From positions 50,708,587 to 50,772,586 of the forward strand of contig NC_089763.1 in the NCBI RefSeq assembly GCF_040412425.1: a stretch of 64,000 nucleotides of DNA, read 5' to 3'. This document shows, in pieces, positions 62,411 to 64,000 of this stretch. The translations under genes were made by a program, and so were the position numbers. This DNA comes from Macrobrachium rosenbergii (lineage: Eukaryota; Arthropoda; Malacostraca; Decapoda; Palaemonidae). The notes under the pieces are model-generated. The model saw only the letters and a list, made by a program, of their open reading frames with translations, ran no database searches and was not told where the DNA came from. How positions within the stretch are numbered: position 1 is the first letter of the stretch; each line of letters begins with the position of its first letter.

Positions 62411-63708
62411 TAGTAAGATTAGATGGATGTTTAACCCATGTTTCAGCTTTTTATTTTATAGAAAAATAGTTTCATGGTTTTTACACAAGAGAGTTGCCTT
62501 ATCCTTACGAATGAACATTTGTAAATAACATTTAAATTTTTCTTTAACCGATTACAGTGTCATGATTACTGCTAAAAGATAAACACCAAGTCACATTCAT
62601 TAACCGTTGTTAGAATCCATGCATATGTTTATCATTATTATGAAGGCAATTAATATACCTTAGAATGTATATTTTTTTAGGTAAAATCCTTAGATGACAT
62701 GCTTTTTCAGATAAAAATATCAACGCGCACTGGAAAGTCAAGTAAAAGACAAAACCTATCAACACCCCTATAACCCCCTTTCTCTCTAGAGTACATAGGT
62801 TTACAACGCGTAATATTTACTTTCTACGGGACAGTATGTACACATGCCTCGTAAGCCCATAAAAGGCGTGGAAGTCATTAGAGCTTACTTCCTATGGCAA
62901 ACTGATTACTACGGATAGTAAAAAAAATTGCTCGGAACATCAAACGAATCAAAAAATATATTTAAAACTTGTTAAAAAGTGATGGATAATAATGTCATTA
63001 CAATTTACTGCAATGGTCTCATATGTCCCCAAGGAAAGATTCTGAAGGATTTATGATTATTTCATTCTTAGACCATCGCAGTCACCTTAGTCAAATTCAA
63101 AAGATGATTAGCTGTCATACGACAACCGGGTACTAGTGCAAACCATCTGAATGATTGAGTAACGATAAATACTTTGAAACTTACATGTCAAATGGTGCAA
63201 TGACCCTGCCTTAAATTTGAAGAGTTATGCCTAAAACAAGTTAATATAAGGATTATTAAAATGCTTATGCTACTGCAAATATACGGTAAAAAACTTCCTA
63301 AGATATCAAACGTACTCTCACGTAGGAAGAAAGATGATTCTAAAATACAAAAATATATAAGAATAATTTACCTAGTTTATCTATACATACGACCTTCCGC
63401 CTTACCGTGGCTCATATTCTCTTTCGATTGTCAGATTTTAAATGACAAATTTCTATCAAAGAAATATCAGGCAAAGTGATCATAGGCTGACTGTCTAGTG
63501 CCAAATTAATCATTTGAAACAAGTTAAAAAGTACTCCCCTGCTGTCACCGAAAATTTATATAGTTGATGGCGTATGTTTCAGCTGAAACACCACTATGTT
63601 TTTACCACAATTCTTCCACAATATTAATGGGCAATATTTAAAATTGAGTTTCCTTCCTTCAACTTTATGTCATTTATAGACTGACAATTATCCAAAAAAT
63701 ACTATAAT

Positions 63709-63714
<6 letters not shown>
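62411..63714. other. AT-rich intergenic sequence
   Basis: Nothing recognised. Confidence 0.5.

Positions 63715-63763
<49 letters not shown>
63715..63763. repeat. (GA)n microsatellite
   Basis: An uninterrupted GA tract of about 48 bp. Confidence 0.95.
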
Positions 63764-63765
<2 letters not shown>

Positions 63766-64000
63766 AATTCTTAATTTGTAAACGATACTGACGAAAAAAA
63801 TTGCGCATAAAAACGGGGAAATCTGAGGAATCCATTAAAGATTTTCCTATTCAAAATTCTCAACTTGAGGAAAAAGCGAATGGACTTTATTTAAGAAGAG
63901 AATTTACGAGCCCTCGACTGAGAAAGTGTAGATATGTTTTATTCATGATGTCTATGGCCGTTTTCCAGGTCTATTCTTTCTTAGATTAAACTATTATCTC
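63764..64000. other. Window end, no feature recognised
   Basis: A 62-codon frame at 63801-63989 has no domain. Confidence 0.4.

Overview
This is eukaryotic, intron-containing and very repeat-rich DNA. I read it as an arthropod genome, most likely a decapod crustacean. That rests on a metazoan MCM3 gene split by multi-kilobase introns, two DIRS-type tyrosine-recombinase retrotransposons, two Gypsy-type LTR retrotransposons, long (TA)n, (GA)n and (CA)n tracts, and several dispersed repeats that I recall as common in decapods. No database search was run, so the taxon is an inference.

The only well-supported host gene is MCM3, a replicative helicase subunit, on the minus strand. Nine coding exons run from the ATG at 30344 down to a donor site at 7603. 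They give about 510 N-terminal residues with intact Walker A, Walker B, sensor 1 and arginine-finger motifs. The C-terminal third is not in the window. E2F-like and CCAAT-like motifs lie just upstream of the start codon, as expected for an S-phase gene.

The last intron seen (1-7603) is filled by a decayed Gypsy element on the plus strand, Gypsy-1, with gag, protease, RT/RNase H, integrase and an env-like fragment. Introns 8 and 7 each carry one DIRS-like element on the minus strand and one copy of a SINE-like repeat of about 285 bp. Intron 6 holds an LTR-like stretch. Intron 1 holds a possible piggyBac-type fragment. Upstream of MCM3 come microsatellites and then a second, dead Gypsy element on the minus strand, Gypsy-2 (32.3-38.4 kb). 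Its gag is split by a 1.5 kb TTAA-flanked transposon, and its pol is split by an inverted copy of its own RT region.

From 38.4 kb to the end I find no protein-coding gene I can name. The stretch 39.5-47.8 kb has unusual, less AT-rich composition with short internal repeats and a solo LTR related to Gypsy-2. The rest is AT-rich intergenic sequence with hairpin repeats (51.4 and 59.6 kb), a tRNA-derived SINE (60.2 kb), a duplicated repeat next to (TA)n tracts (61.5-62.4 kb) and many simple repeats.

The most striking structural theme is recurrent inverted duplication. Pieces of retroelement coding sequence are copied in reverse complement right beside themselves (5.05, 6.87 and 35.27 kb), and other hairpins occur at 38.6 and 56.8 kb. 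I found no clear new multi-gene system.
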